Assembly (NCBI GenBank): GCA_029844215.1
Contig: CM056738.1
Coordinates: 41,366,388-41,430,387, forward strand
Source: Przewalskia tangutica
Lineage: Eukaryota; Streptophyta; Magnoliopsida; Solanales; Solanaceae
DNA length: 64,000 nucleotides
Direction of reading: 5' to 3'
The notes beneath the pieces were generated by a model that saw only the letters and a program-made list of their open reading frames with translations, had not been told where the DNA came from and ran no database searches. The position numbers and the translations under genes are program-made. This document shows positions 11,171 to 22,146 of this stretch, one piece after another; position 1 is the stretch's first letter; the number at the start of each line of letters is the position of its first letter.

Positions 11171-12391
11171 AGCATAAATGCGGTTCGAGGACCGCTAGAA
11201 TCGACCCGCGCCACGACTGCCGCGACTGGCCGTCCACGAGTACCTTGCCCTCCGTGCGAGTAATCGCCGGATGAAGAAGACCGCGAAAGAACTCGTAGTG
11301 ACCCTACCATCAAGATCGCTTCGGCTCTGACAGCCGCACAGTGACTCCGCCGCCACAATCAAACAAACTCCCGTAGCACCACAACTCCCGGCGGATCTAC
11401 CGACGCCACACCGGCGGGTGGTCCCGATCGCCGTAACCTCGCCGCTCAATGTCAAGTCTCGCCTCGGTTCGCCTCGAATATCTCCGGGCCGGCGAGGACG
11501 GCAGAGTGCTCAGCCGGCCGTGGTGCACCCAGATCGCCGAGGCCGCCACCACGATAGCTACCAAAAGACCTGCCGCCGCCCCGCCTTCGCCGTCACAACC
11601 CGGCGGTTCTACGCCTCACATCCTGCAGCACGAGCTCGCACGGGTAATGTCCATACCCGGCCGAAGAGAAACACCGCACACGACTCGCCATATAGTCATC
11701 TAGCCCTGGACGTAGCGTGCACCCTATCCTCCATATTAGCTACCAACGCCGGGACATATCGAGCCAATGAATCAAACTCGACATTGTACTCCCGACAAGG
11801 CGCCCTCTCTCGCCTCAAAGAAAAATCTATCACCCGCGCCCTCCTCATCCGCGAGGCAAGTGAGTGAGGAAAGCCTCCGAGAACTCATCCTAAGTAGCCG
11901 GGACGCGTGCTCTCCCGATAACTCCCATGAATCAAACCAATCGATCGCAGATCACGCAGCCTTATGCGAATCAAGGTCACAGACTGCCTCGAGGCCTTGA
12001 TCACCCTCACGATCCTTCAGAGCCGACGGATGAACTCCTCGCGATCATCCTCCGCCTCGACCAGTAAAACTCGCGGCTACAACTCAAGAAATCTCGTAGC
12101 CTCAAACTATTCGCCTCGGTGTACCACGGTGCGACCGAGCCGAGCTGAATCGAATCGCCGATTCAAATTATCCTCGATTTGGCCACAACTCTAGCCAATA
12201 GTCGGGTTATCTCTCAGACCCTAACTCTCCGCCCCAGCCGTGGGACGCGAGGTGCGGTACTGTGGTTCGCTGGGCCGGGCGGCGCCATAGAACTCGCCGT
12301 CATGCGTATAGATCGGCCCGAGCCCTCGTAACTCTGTTCGATCGCGCCTCTACGCTTTGCCCTTCTCGCCCGGTTGCCGCTTACGAGGCAT
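11171..12391 (-). pseudogene. A gag, unreadable in one frame
   Basis: A start codon at 12391-12389 begins 'MPRKRQPGEKGKA', similar in style and place to element B gag ('MPPRKATRAQKGKASAGAS' at 26923). The remainder is broken into short pieces, and no zinc knuckle can be traced with confidence near 11400-11600, where it is expected. Its identity rests mainly on position between primer site and protease. Confidence 0.5.
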
Positions 12392-12576
12392 AATCAGCAT
12401 GTAAAAGGAATACGTTAGAGGGTCCAACTTTAACACGACTCTAAAGCACGATCTCCGAGTGAGAAGAATGGAAACTAATCCTAAATATCTTATAGCCTCT
12501 CGATTATCGTGGTGCACAACACACCGATAATCAAGACTCTACTAGATACTACGGTCAGACACTTTCCGAGGATTAA

Positions 12577-12593
12577 TCGCTCGATACCACTTT
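12577..12593 (-). other. A primer binding site (Met-tRNA type, altered)
   Basis: The minus strand reads GTGGTATCGAGCGA next to the 5' LTR. In element B the equivalent word is GTGGTATCAGAGCA (27114-27127), the usual match to initiator tRNA-Met, so the A copy has lost a base inside CAG. Confidence 0.75.
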
Positions 12594-15016
12594 TGTCACG
12601 ACCCATTTCGGTTCGTGGATCGTGCCTTATCGGGCACCCAAGTAGTCATACATCGAGTAATCGTGAAATATAAAACAAGACATGAAACAGCTTTATAAAA
12701 TAAGACACGCTTTAAGTGAGAAAATACTTTCGATATATATATAAACATGGTTTAGCTACATCCGATAATCGCATAAACATGACTACTGCACTTCTAAGGA
12801 AAATACAACTATGGCGGGACAGTGGCCCCGCCATACCTCGATCTGCACAAAACTATCTACAACAGGAGATCATACCCAAAAGTAGAGCCTCCGGAAAGGA
12901 TGGAGCTCCCGACACCAACGTAGATCCTAAGAATGTGGATCTAGCACTGCTTGCCCTTACCGCAGATGAACGCAGCTTCAAGGAGGTCAAGATAACAGTA
13001 CTAAGTATATGAAATCAGAAATACTTAAATGAAAACATATCATTTTAAAATCGCTTTGCAAGTATGTATGAAACAACCAGGGACCGCACATAAGGCCACA
13101 TCATAAACAAGAGCAACAATAGGTAAATCAGAATGTGCCTTTTCTAGGCCGCGAATGATCGGCAGGCCACCGCCCGTAGTATCACCATGCAAGCCTAATC
13201 TCGACTCGTAGTCCGCATAGGCCACTCACATAGGCCCGCATAGTACATAACCCCGCATCGAGGGTAGCTACTCCTCGCATCGCCCCGACTCGTACTCGCA
13301 CGCCACATAGATCGCATGAGGTATAACCCCGCATCACTAACCTCGAACTCCCGTAGCTCGCATAGGTCCCCGACCCGCATGAGGTATTCTCGAATCATGG
13401 TCCTGCATCACCGAGTCTACCCCGCACGGAGGCGACTTAACCCCTGAATATGTCAAGAGGTGAGTGATAGTACACTAACATAACGAATTATTTTTAAACA
13501 ACATAAGCACAAGAATACTCTCTTATACAAACGTTACAAGACACTAACACACATAGCATCATATCATGTCTACTTATCAAACCATTTTATTCTTTTCACA
13601 ATTCGATATAAGTCATTATAAACACATAGGCAAACTGTTTCTTTTATCATTCTTAAGTGGTTATACCTAACTTCCCATAAAGCTAGTATAACTCTTAAGT
13701 TTCGCTTTAAAACCAATTAGTTCTCTTATAAAAATGATTCAAGATTCTTTGAAATGCTTTCGCTTTATTATTCAAAGCTTAAGCCGAGGTACGGCCGTAA
13801 GTATTATTCAGCTTAAGCCAGGCATTGCCGTAAGTATTATTCAAAGCTTAAGTCAAAGACATTGCCGTAGTTATTATTCGCTAACACACGTACGCCTACC
13901 GCACTATATATATATTGTAAAATATCATGCTTTAGGAAGAATCACATACCTTCTCAATAAAACCACCGCCAAGTTGAATATGTCGCGCAGAGAGTCACTT
14001 ATAATAGTCGACACGCCTATCAACGCTCGCACTACTTTGTAAACATCTAAACAGAGGGTTCTATATCCTACGGAAAATCAAGCATTTCCTACCCTGAGCT
14101 ACTCAAGTTCATCAGTGAAAACAAATTCATGTAAGTACAGTTTGATTATTCTTCTTTTAAACTCTTCTACTGTGATAACAGTTCAATTCTATTCTGCAAT
14201 ATTCTTCTAAGTATTTATACTTATTCTTATATTACTACAGTAAGTATTCTCTAATTCAAAAGAGGGTTAGGATTAGTTACCTCGGTAAGCCCAATAATAT
14301 CCTAGATAAAGTCGCGCCTGAGCAAGGTTTTGCTCCTAAGTTGTATGCTCCAAGGAAACCTTAGAAGTTCTTCACAACTTCTACTAAGTACTAAGGGATT
14401 TGGGCTAGGGTATTTTGGGCATTATAACAATACAAGAAGGCAACTTTTCTACCAAGGGAGGGGTAGATTTCGGCTAGGCTAGTGGTAGGCCCTCGGCCAA
14501 ACTTCACAAGGGAGGGGAGGTGTTTGGACTAAAAGGCTACAAAGGGAGAGGAGAGGATTTTCAAGACTTGGAAAGATTTGTGGATGAAGAACTCTTCATC
14601 TTGGGGGTATTTATAGGTCGAAGTGGCCAACCAAGGGCCAAGATGAAGACAAGTGCAAGGCAAGTGTAGGGTGAGGATTTACTACACACAAATATCCTAC
14701 CAACTCCTTGACTTTGCAAGGCACAAAAACGTGCTGCTTAGTCCAAATCGTCCAAATGGACGTTTCAAGTCCACCAATTGGAGGGTGCCAAGTGTCGCCC
14801 TCCCGTTGGTCCAAAATGTTTCGTCTCTCGGAAAAATCCGCAAAAATTAGAAATGGCATAGCCGGAATTTACTCTACGAAAGCTGTGGAAACGTTTAGTC
14901 GGAAAACGATTCCTTTAGTGAGTTGTGCCCAAAAAAAAACGTTTTGCCTAAACTTTAAGGCTAGACTTTTGTACGTATTCCCTTACGTACATACTCTGGA
15001 AATACGGGGTATAACA
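12594..15016 (-). repeat. A 5' LTR (2423 bp)
   Basis: It is collinear with 5305-7764 and has the same termini, tandem repeat (13766-13881) and TATA word. Most differences from the partner are 1-3 base gaps, frequently where one copy has CAG or CTG. Confidence 0.9.
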
Positions 15017-15232
15017 AAACCCTATCTTGTTATTCCCCAACAGAGCAAACTTCATGACCCTACTCCACAACGCATAATTGTCCATTCCATTCAAGACAAC
15101 TCCAACAGACAGGGAACCAGGTGCATCCGATGGAAATAAGAATAGGGGATGATTATGATCTATATTGTTCCTTGAACTTGTTGTATCTCCAACTTCATTC
15201 ACTCCACCATCTATAGTTTCTGATGTCGGCAT
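15017..15232 (-). pseudogene. C1 gag, N-terminal part
   Basis: A start at 15232 begins 'MPTSETIDGGVNEVGDTTSS'. The Copia gag N-terminal motif follows: 'NPLFLFPSDAPGSLSV'-like residues, then 'LNGMDNYALWSRVMKFALLGNNKIGF'. It meets element A exactly at the AAACC target duplication, and the protein continues on the far side at 5304. Past 15017 a reading frame runs on into the LTR of A, but that extension is not part of gag. Confidence 0.8.
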
Positions 15233-15631
15233 GTCGTATATCTTTCCTTAGAAGTCTCAATTTCACCAACAGATTCAATTAACACCAACAAAGCAGTGAA
15301 ATATTCACCAACATAAAGAGAAAAAAAAACTTTACCAACAGAGACTCAATTCCTGAAATCGATTAAGATTTCGAGTCGACTATAACAGACAAGTAATTCC
15401 TACTTTTTCAGATTCGTCCACTGGAGTAATAACAGACAAGTAATTCCTACTTTTTTCAGATTCGTCCACTGGAGTAATTACTTGTTTCTCATTCGATCTG
15501 TTTTACGATCTGAAACTGTCTCCATTTCTTTGATATTTCTCTTGCATGTACCTCGATCTATCTGGATCTACAAGTTTTCTGTGCCGATTCTTTGTTCGAT
15601 CCTTCTGTTTCGAACATCCTAGAATCTACAG
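15233..15631. other. C1 5' leader
   Basis: This is the untranslated leader between primer site and gag start. It contains a direct duplication: 'aacagacaagtaattcctac' plus the following ~25 bp occurs at about 15384-15427 and again at 15429-15475. No ORF of note. Confidence 0.6.
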
Positions 15632-15643
15632 GCTTTGATACCA
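15632..15643 (-). other. C1 primer binding site
   Basis: The minus strand reads TGGTATCAAAGC immediately inside the 5' LTR. This is one change from the initiator tRNA-Met complement common in plant Copia elements. Confidence 0.85.
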
Positions 15644-15918
15644 TGTTAAGTTCTAGATTGCCATGAAAAGATGACAAGAAGGTGAAGAAAGAAGAAGAAG
15701 AGAAAGAAAGAAGAAAAGAAAGAAGAAGAAGATAGAATTGATGAAGGTTGATGAAGAAGATGAAGAAGTAGTTGAGAGGATTCTGGAAGAGAGAAAATTG
15801 TTGTATTGAAAAGTGAATCAATTAGTTACAATCTATTTATAAAGGACCACTTTACTTATCAGCCCATTATACTAGTTAGCCCAATATACTAACCTAATAT
15901 ACTAATTATACATTTACA
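15644..15918 (-). repeat. C1 5' LTR (275 bp)
   Basis: Direct repeat of 712-1006, with TG/CA ends and the CGACC target duplication on its outer side. Confidence 0.88.
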
Positions 15919-16065
15919 CGACCACCTATTAATTTCACCCATACCAATAACACCCAAAATTACATAGAAGGACTGCTCTTCATCTTCTCCGGTGAACTCA
16001 CAACGCCGGAGTCCTGCGAAACCCCACCGTGACGAAAGCCCCTCTCCCCCATCGCTGCTTCTCTT
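15919..16065 (+). repeat. Left arm of the old inverted repeat, second part
   Basis: It continues the arm started at 629-711. Words shared with the reverse complement of 39475-39620 include 'actgctcttcatcttctc', 'ggtgaactca' and 'agcccctctccccc'. The composition looks exon-like, but no frame is recognised. Confidence 0.6.
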
Positions 16066-16651
16066 TCCCCACTGCTATCAAAACGAACTTTCTTTAACAT
16101 AATTTTGACGTCTCATGTTTTGGGAAGTGTTCAAAAAATAGCATTCTTTTTTCTTTTGTGGGTGACGTATTAGAATAGTTAACTGGGTCACTTCAATAAA
16201 AGATGTCTTGAATGTAAAATTTATGCATTTTATAAAACAGTTTTTAAAGTCGTCCAATATGGAAATAAACTCACAAATAAATATATATATATATCGCCAC
16301 ACTTTTAGAAGAGTTTGTTAAAAAAAAAAAGGAATACTATGGATATTGCAATTAGATTCCGTTTAAATAATTTGTAGCTCTCGTTTGAAGCAGAGTAGAA
16401 GTAGAATTTGAAACCAAATAGACTTTTAATTAGAGTAGGGAAGTAGACAAGCAAACAAACGAAAAAGCATAGTAGCATAGTACTTTCTACACAATGACTT
16501 AAGAGTTAAAGCGTTTAAATATGGTGACCAAACATGATAATACATACATATGTAAATAAATAGATGTCTTACACTTGTTTACTCTGCATTGGTCTCCGTT
16601 GTCAAATAAACCAAATATTACATACAATACATTTAGGAGAATTGTCAAAAG
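16066..16651. other. Spacer without recognised genes
   Basis: AT-rich DNA with a (TA)n run near 16278-16294 and an A11 run near 16320. I see no coding pattern. It would form part of the loop of the old inverted repeat once C1 and C2 are removed. Confidence 0.4.
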
Positions 16652-18147
16652 TGTAGTGTTGGTTCGTGTACGCAACGGAATTTGAAAATTTGTGTTTTAA
16701 ACCCGACAGACGTGCGAACTGCAGGATGATTATGTAATAATAAAACAAACAAACACGTTGCTAACCGTAATGCATCGATAGAATACTTACGGTTTTGCAA
16801 TCTAGAATCTTCGAGTGTAATCCGAGGGTGACCACACAACTATTCCTTCGATTGCAAGTTCCAAGAACTGTGATGTAACTACTCATTCAGAAAACTAGAA
16901 AATTCGACAGAGTTTCAGCAGAGAATGATTTATGAATTAAGTGAAATAAAATAATGATGAAACCCTTTATTTATAGCTGCAAAAAGCAGCTAGTGTTCCC
17001 ACGTGGGCCAGACCCAGAAACCGAGGCGAGTTGGGTCAGTCTGGAACACTGGACAGGCGGCGCCGCGGCCCTATTCCATTTTTCCCTCGTTTCTATTTTA
17101 ATTAAATGTGAAATCTTATCTCGATTTAATTAAATAATCATTATTTTTTTTCTAATGTCTTGATCATAAATCGAACATTTATATTCTCTCTTATTACATC
17201 ATTGAATCGATGGAACAATTGACTTAGTGTTACCCTACATGCCTTCACATATCGACACAAATTACATCAGGGTCTACACGGAACTCCTAGATGGCGCCAG
17301 AAGACGAACTCAATATGTGAACTATTGTTACACGAATCCTGTAAACTGAACCTATATGTGAAAGATAAAATTCTTTCATTCACGACACACTCGATCAAGC
17401 TTAGGATCTTCCAAGTGTCTATCCAAATGACTTGATCATTATATCTCATCTATATTAGCTGACAACAAGACCATATCATAGATATGTCTACTGCGTTGGC
17501 CAACGACTTAGTCAACCTAATACCATATGAGAATCTGAATGTTCTCTCGAAGATACATTTGAGGAATGAATCTTAATCTTGGCTCAACTACCACCTTTTA
17601 TCTACATCGCAATGTACCCAATACAAGTCTTGTCCCAACCTAATACATTTGAGCTTAGGACAGGATCAAAGTACATTACTTTGTAAATAAGGTGTGTATC
17701 GACCTTAAGTCTAAGGACTTCTATCTCCCACACACTGATCATACCTTAGGCATATATAATAAACAGTATATCAGTAGGTATACCGATACTTCCAAAGTAT
17801 CCACGTGTCCATCATGTGTTACCATAACTCGTAACAGGAGAGACATACTACATCCTCTAAGGATATGATGCAGACCACATGTCGACTTATCATATATCAT
17901 CAATATCCTATTTTCGATGATCATTAGTCGAGACTATTTTAAGAGTTACGCTATAATATTAATATATCACATATTATTAATAACTACGTAACCTCTAGGG
18001 ATACATTTATAGAATATTATAAATAATCAACTAATAATTCAATAATTACAAATGTCATAACATTAATCTCCATTAATATAAATATGAACGTGTATAAAGT
18101 ACATTTGTCCTAATACAGATTGTCTCCAGGACATAAATATACTTTCT
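16652..18147 (-). repeat. C2 3' LTR (about 1.5 kb)
   Basis: It is collinear but diverged relative to the C3 LTRs (51507-53048, 58894-60431). Shared blocks include 'gccttcacatatcgacac', 'acacggaactcctaga.ggcg', 'actcgatcaagctta' and 'gatcattagtc.ag'. A TATA word lies at 16968-16975 (minus strand TATAAATA), with a GC palindrome-rich patch GGCGGCGCCGCGGCC at 17056-17070 about 80 bp upstream in LTR orientation. Confidence 0.85.
16968..16975 (-). promoter_or_regulatory. Putative TATA box of the C2 LTR
   Basis: The minus strand reads TATAAATA followed by AAGGG. The position in U3 and the nearby GC patch fit an LTR promoter. Confidence 0.55.
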
Positions 18148-18851
18148 ATCTCCCACTTGGCCTAGAGTCAATCACCAACATATCTAATACTCATATTCTC
18201 AAAATGACCATTATGCTTAACTAAGCTTAATAGTTTAGTGAAAGGGTCAGCTAGATTATCATATGTGGAAACATAGTCTAATTTAATTTCTTCAGTCTTC
18301 ACCATATCCCTGAGTATGTGGTACTTCATTGGTACATGCTTGTTTCTGTTTGTTGATCTTGGTTCCTTAGCTTGTGCAGTCTCACCAGTGTTGTCACAAT
18401 AAATAGTTATTGGACAACTAGCACTCGGAACTACCCCTAGTTCCTTCAGAAACTCAGAAATCGCGACAACTTCTTTACCAGCTTTCGATCCAGGAATGTA
18501 CTCAGCTTCAGTTGTCGAATCAGTAGTTGTAGCTTGTTTGGAACTTTTCCAGCTTATTGCTCCACCATTGAAAATGAATGTGTAACAAGACTGAGATTTG
18601 AAGTGATCAATATCTGTCTGAAAGCTAGCATCAGTGTACCCAGTACAAGTTAGCTTATCATCTCTACCATAGACCAAGAAGTAATGTCTGAGATACTTAA
18701 GAATATTTTTGATTGCCTTCTAGTGTTCATCCTCGGGATTCTGCTGGAATTTGCAAGTCATACTAAGTGCAAAGGCCACATCTGGCCTAGTACAATTCAT
18801 GACATACATGATTGATCATATAGCTGAAGCATATGGGATCATCTTCATGCA
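18148..18851 (-). pseudogene. C2 RNase H and end of RT, with polypurine tract
   Basis: The polypurine tract (minus strand CCAAGTGGGAGAT) abuts the LTR at 18148-18160. The 169-codon frame 18677-18168 is RNase H: 'YTDASFQTDIDHFKSQS', 'GGAISWKSSKQATT', 'STTEAEYI', 'IYCDNTGETAQAKEP', 'NRNKHVPMKYHILRDMV', 'DPFTK'. The catalytic 'YCDN' Asp is kept. 18851-18680 continues RT but with stops. The frame is cut by the Athila-like element at 18851/36722. Confidence 0.85.
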
Positions 18852-19123
18852 TATTAAATGTATTTCGTATACACCTTTGAGTCATTTTTAGTTAGTATTT
18901 TACTCTTTTATTTTGCGTTTATTATAGTGTTAGGTGTGTTTTTCTTTCATCACAGCGATCATAAAGGAGAAGATGCTACCTTTAAGGATGAAACGAGCTT
19001 AATTGAGGTGAAATCTGTACAAGTGAAATCTTTAGTATACTACTTTTTGGCCCAAGGAATGAAGCCTAAGAAGTGCCAAAAAGAACAGAAGAAATCTGGC
19101 AGATTTCGGACAGAAATCAAAGA

Positions 19124-19322
19124 GGCACCGCGGTGCCTATCCAGGTAGCACCGCGGTCAGGAAAATTAGCACTGAGGCGTAAAAATTGTCGAAAGTTCAA
19201 AACAGAAACACCGTCAAAGGCACCGCGGTGCCTGGCAGCAGCACCGCGGTGCCATATGTCTAGTGAGCTACAATGATTTCAGAAGAATTAGCACCGCTGT
19301 GCCTGCCATCAGAGCCGCGGTG
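19124..19322. repeat. Cluster of GCACCGCGGTGC palindromes in the LTR
   Basis: Perfect or near-perfect self-complementary copies lie at 19124-19137, 19148-19158, 19219-19232, 19240-19253, 19291-19303 and 19312-19322. Equivalent copies are in the 3' LTR (35584-35767) and two variants in the internal 3' region (about 34042-34070). The block sits about 75 bp upstream of the TATA box. Confidence 0.85.
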
Positions 19323-19397
19323 TCGACACGTATTTTCAGAATTCCCGAGCCGAATTGGACATGACTTTTATGGTCCGAAAGGCAACTTTTTCCCAGC

Positions 19398-19404
19398 TAT
19401 AAAA
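19398..19404 (+). promoter_or_regulatory. Putative TATA box of the Athila-like LTR
   Basis: TATAAAA in 'cagctataaaacctctaa'. The 3' LTR keeps it at 35841-35847. Confidence 0.65.
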
Positions 19405-20286
19405 CCTCTAAACCCTGGCAGCTTTTAAGGACTTTTGAAAGACCTTATACCATATTACAAATCATATTTTTGGGAGGCAAGAAGGAGGCACAATTGGAGA
19501 CTCTTGTTCAAGTTCTTTTTCTTTCTCTTTTATTTCAGTTTATGTTGGATTGTAGTTTAATTCTTGACATGACAATGTTTAGGAGCTACTTACTTTAGTA
19601 AGGTTTTCCATCGAATCTTCTTGAAGATCTTTCATATAGTTAATGCATTAGTTATTGATTTCATCTTCAACATATTAAGATCTATTCAATATTGTTATGA
19701 TTTCTTGATAATTAACTAGCTATTAATTGTCATCACTTATATGTTTTCAAATTAAAAGTCTGAAAGGTGAGATTTGAATATGCTGTAATTGTCTAGACAT
19801 AGGTTAAAATCGTGGACGAAAGTACCCCGATACTTGTGTAGTAATTAAAGGTTATTATTTTTAATCCTCTCGTGTGGTAAAACTTATCATAGAAATATAG
19901 AAGGTTTCTGCACTAGGTTGAGCTCTTGTATGTCCTAACCGAAATATAATAATAGATTAGTTAACCTGCTATCTTAATAAGAAGAAGAGTCATTAGCATT
20001 GTATTAACACGTGAAAGAGTGGATAGTTGAGGAAATTGGAAGCCATATTCCCTTCATAACTGTTATAAACCCAATGTATTATAATCGTTAATTTATTTTC
20101 TGCACTTAATCATAATTCTGAGTCATAAATTCAAACTAAAGAACGTCAACCAAATAGATATCATAGGATAGATAATCAGTACTTAATAAACCAGTCTTTG
20201 TGGACGATAACTCGATCTTACAGATCTTTATTACTTGAACGATATGTACACTTGCGTAAGCACTTCGAAATATCGCAACAAGTTTT

Positions 20287-20304
20287 TGGCACCGTTGCCG
20301 GGGA
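20287..20304 (+). other. Athila-like primer binding site (tRNA-Asp type)
   Basis: TGGCACCGTTGCCGGGGA lies 7 bp inside the 5' LTR. It differs by one base from the complement of the plant tRNA-Asp 3' end, the primer site used by Athila and related elements. Confidence 0.88.
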
Positions 20305-20447
20305 TTGGCGTACTGTTAATATCGATTTATCTATTCTTATCTCAAATTTGGTTTTTTATTTTCAGTTTTTTATTTTTTTATTTTTATTTTAGAACGTTTT
20401 GCTGTGATCTGTTTGTTGTTTTTGATCAATTTCAGGAAACTTAGTTT

Positions 20448-21566
20448 ATGCGAAGTAGGAGATGAGCTGACATTCTTATCCCTCTGAACCCTGAGATTGA
20501 GAGATTGCGCATGAACAAGAAAGAGAAAAGCGGTGATTCCTTAGCAATGGGAGATCAGCGAAACAACAATGTGGGGGATGATGAGTTACCGCCTGTCTTA
20601 AGACAAGTTCCTACAGAAAGGAGCTTGGGGGACTATGTGTTGCCTACAATTACAGGGGTACAGACTTGTATCAGGCTTCCAACTGTTGAAGCCAATAATT
20701 TTGAAATCAAAACCAGCGATCTTGCATATGGTCCAAGGTTCAATCCAGTTTGGGGGATTACCGACAAAAGATCCCCATCTGCATCTTGCAAACTTCATGG
20801 AGTTTTGTGCAACGTTTAAATACAATGGCGTTACTGATGATGTCATTCGGTTGAGGCTCTTCCCATTCTCACTCAGGGAGAGAGCAAAGTGCTGGTTGAA
20901 TTCATTATAGGCGAACTACATCACTACATGACAAGACTTAGCCCAGAAGTTCCTTGCCAAGTTCTTCACTCCATCCAAAGCAGCAAAGCTCAGAGGAGAG
21001 CTTAATAATTACTATCAGATGGATGGAGAGTAACTCTATGATGCATGAGAGCATTTCAAAGATCTGCAGAGAAAGTGTCCGCATCATGGGATTGAGAAAT
21101 GGATGTTGGTCCACATATTTTACAATGGGATGTGTGGTACAACTCGTACCTTTATTGATGCTACGGCAGGAGGGACGTTCATGAGAAAGAGTGTCAATGA
21201 GGCACATGATTTGCTAGAAGACATGGCCACAAACAACCATCAAGGGGCCGATGAGAGAGCAAGGAATAGTAGGAAGATGGTTGGGGTTCATGAGCTAGAT
21301 GATATCACTGCATTGACTGCGCAGGTATCTACTTTGACAAAACAGATACAGCAGAGTACCATGGCAGTTAAAGTTGTCCAAACACCAGTGGGTTGTGAGA
21401 TTTGTGGGGGTCCCCATACTTTTGATAGATGCACAACAGTGGACCCAAATAATGTGCCCATAGAGCAAGTTCAGGCAGTTGAAAATTTTCAGAGGCCTTA
21501 CAACAACCCTTACTCCAACATATACAATCAGGAGTGGAGAAATCACCTAAATTTTTCATGGAAGAA
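20448..21566 (+). pseudogene. Athila-like gag, N-terminal and central part
   Basis: The likely start is the ATG at 20448, followed after five codons by TGA (20463-20465) and then 'ILIPLNPEIERLR' in phase. Gag core blocks are legible in two frames: 'VQGSIQFGGLPTKDPHLHLANFMEFC' and 'DDVIRLRLFPFSLRERAKCWLNSL' (about 20725-20910). After a further break comes 'FLAKFFTPSKAAKLRGEL'. From 21103 one frame runs to the insertion site and includes a zinc knuckle CEICGGPHTFDRC (about 21394-21432). The frame is cut at 21566 by the solo LTR and resumes at 32458 (...SWKN/DQGQQ...). Confidence 0.85.
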
Positions 21567-22146
21567 TGTCACGACCCGTTCCGGGGCCTGTGACTGGTGC
21601 CTTACCCGGGCACCCAAGTAGTCATACATCAGAGTAATCAGCGGAATATAAAAACACAAGACATGAAACAATTGTAAATGAGACACAGTTTCTGAGAAAA
21701 GGGTGCCTTTCGGCATATATATATAAACAAAGTTTGGCAGTTACATCCCAACCGCATAACAGACTCTGCACTTAGGAATGTAAACAACTATGGCGGACAG
21801 GCCCGCCATACCCTGAATGTACATATATCTACAACATTGGAGAACTGCACCAAAAGTCGAGCCTCGGAGAAGATGGAGATCCCGACACCAACGTAGAGAT
21901 CCTGAGGATGTGGATCTAGCACTGCCTTCTTACTGCGGCATGAACGCACTTCAAGGAGGTCAAGACAACGGTACTAAGTATGTGAAATCAGAAGCATCAA
22001 GTAAAATCAAAGTATTTAAAACCATTTGCAAATACAACCTGTTTAACTGCACATAGTGTCACAACATAAACAAGAGCAAAATAGATATAATGTAACTGGT
22101 CTTTCCTAGGCCGCGAATGATCGAAGCAAGGCCAATCGCTCATAGT

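Larger units (their letters stand above)
5305..15016 (-). mobile_element. A: complete Ty3/Gypsy chromovirus of Tekay type, inserted in C1 gag
   Basis: Two LTRs (5305-7764 and 12594-15016) begin TGTCACGAC and end TATAACA in plus-strand reading. They are flanked by perfect duplications AAACC (5300-5304 and 15017-15021). On the minus strand the order is 5' LTR, Met-tRNA type primer site, gag, protease, RT, RNase H, integrase, chromodomain-like tail, polypurine tract, 3' LTR. This is the chromovirus order. The LTRs are alike and gaps rather than substitutions dominate, yet pol has a frameshift every few tens of bases. Much of that may be sequence error. Confidence 0.9.
712..15918 (-). mobile_element. 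C1: Ty1/Copia retrotransposon with short LTRs, near full length, split by Gypsy element A
   Basis: Two direct repeats (712-1006 and 15644-15918) begin TGTTAAG and end TTTACA. Perfect 5-bp target duplications CGACC flank them (707-711 and 15919-15923). The minus strand reads 5' LTR, primer site TGGTATCAAAGC, gag, protease, integrase, RT/RNase H, polypurine tract, 3' LTR, which is the Copia order. Element A (5305-15016) sits in gag with its own AAACC duplication. Without A the element is about 5.5 kb. The Copia lineage is not assigned with confidence. The polyprotein frame has two in-frame TGA codons and a few frameshifts, so it is inactive as shown. Confidence 0.9.
18852..20280 (+). repeat. 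Athila-like 5' LTR (1429 bp)
   Basis: It begins TATTAAATG (TGTTAAGTG in the 3' copy) and ends ATCGCAACA. It contains a cluster of CACCGCGGTG palindromes (19124-19322) and a TATA box (19398-19404). It matches 35333-36721 over its whole length with moderate divergence. Confidence 0.9.

Noticed and set aside
11418..11867. 149-codon plus-strand frame rich in Arg and Pro
   Set aside because: Shadow of the A gag region on the opposite strand; composition follows the CG-rich artefact.
7900..12400. Strong local rise of CG words and many overlapping short frames, resembling a GC-rich gene island or foreign DNA
   Set aside because: Minus-strand fragments match Gypsy gag, protease, RT, RNase H and integrase in order, and comparison with known motifs shows missing bases at CAG/CTG. 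It is a damaged or mis-sequenced pol.
14948..15016. Extension of the C1 gag frame past 15017
   Set aside because: The frame runs by chance into the LTR of element A; the true continuation is at 5304.
20287..20304. Fragment of a tRNA-Asp gene
   Set aside because: Only the 18-base 3'-end complement is present, beside an LTR, so it is a primer binding site.
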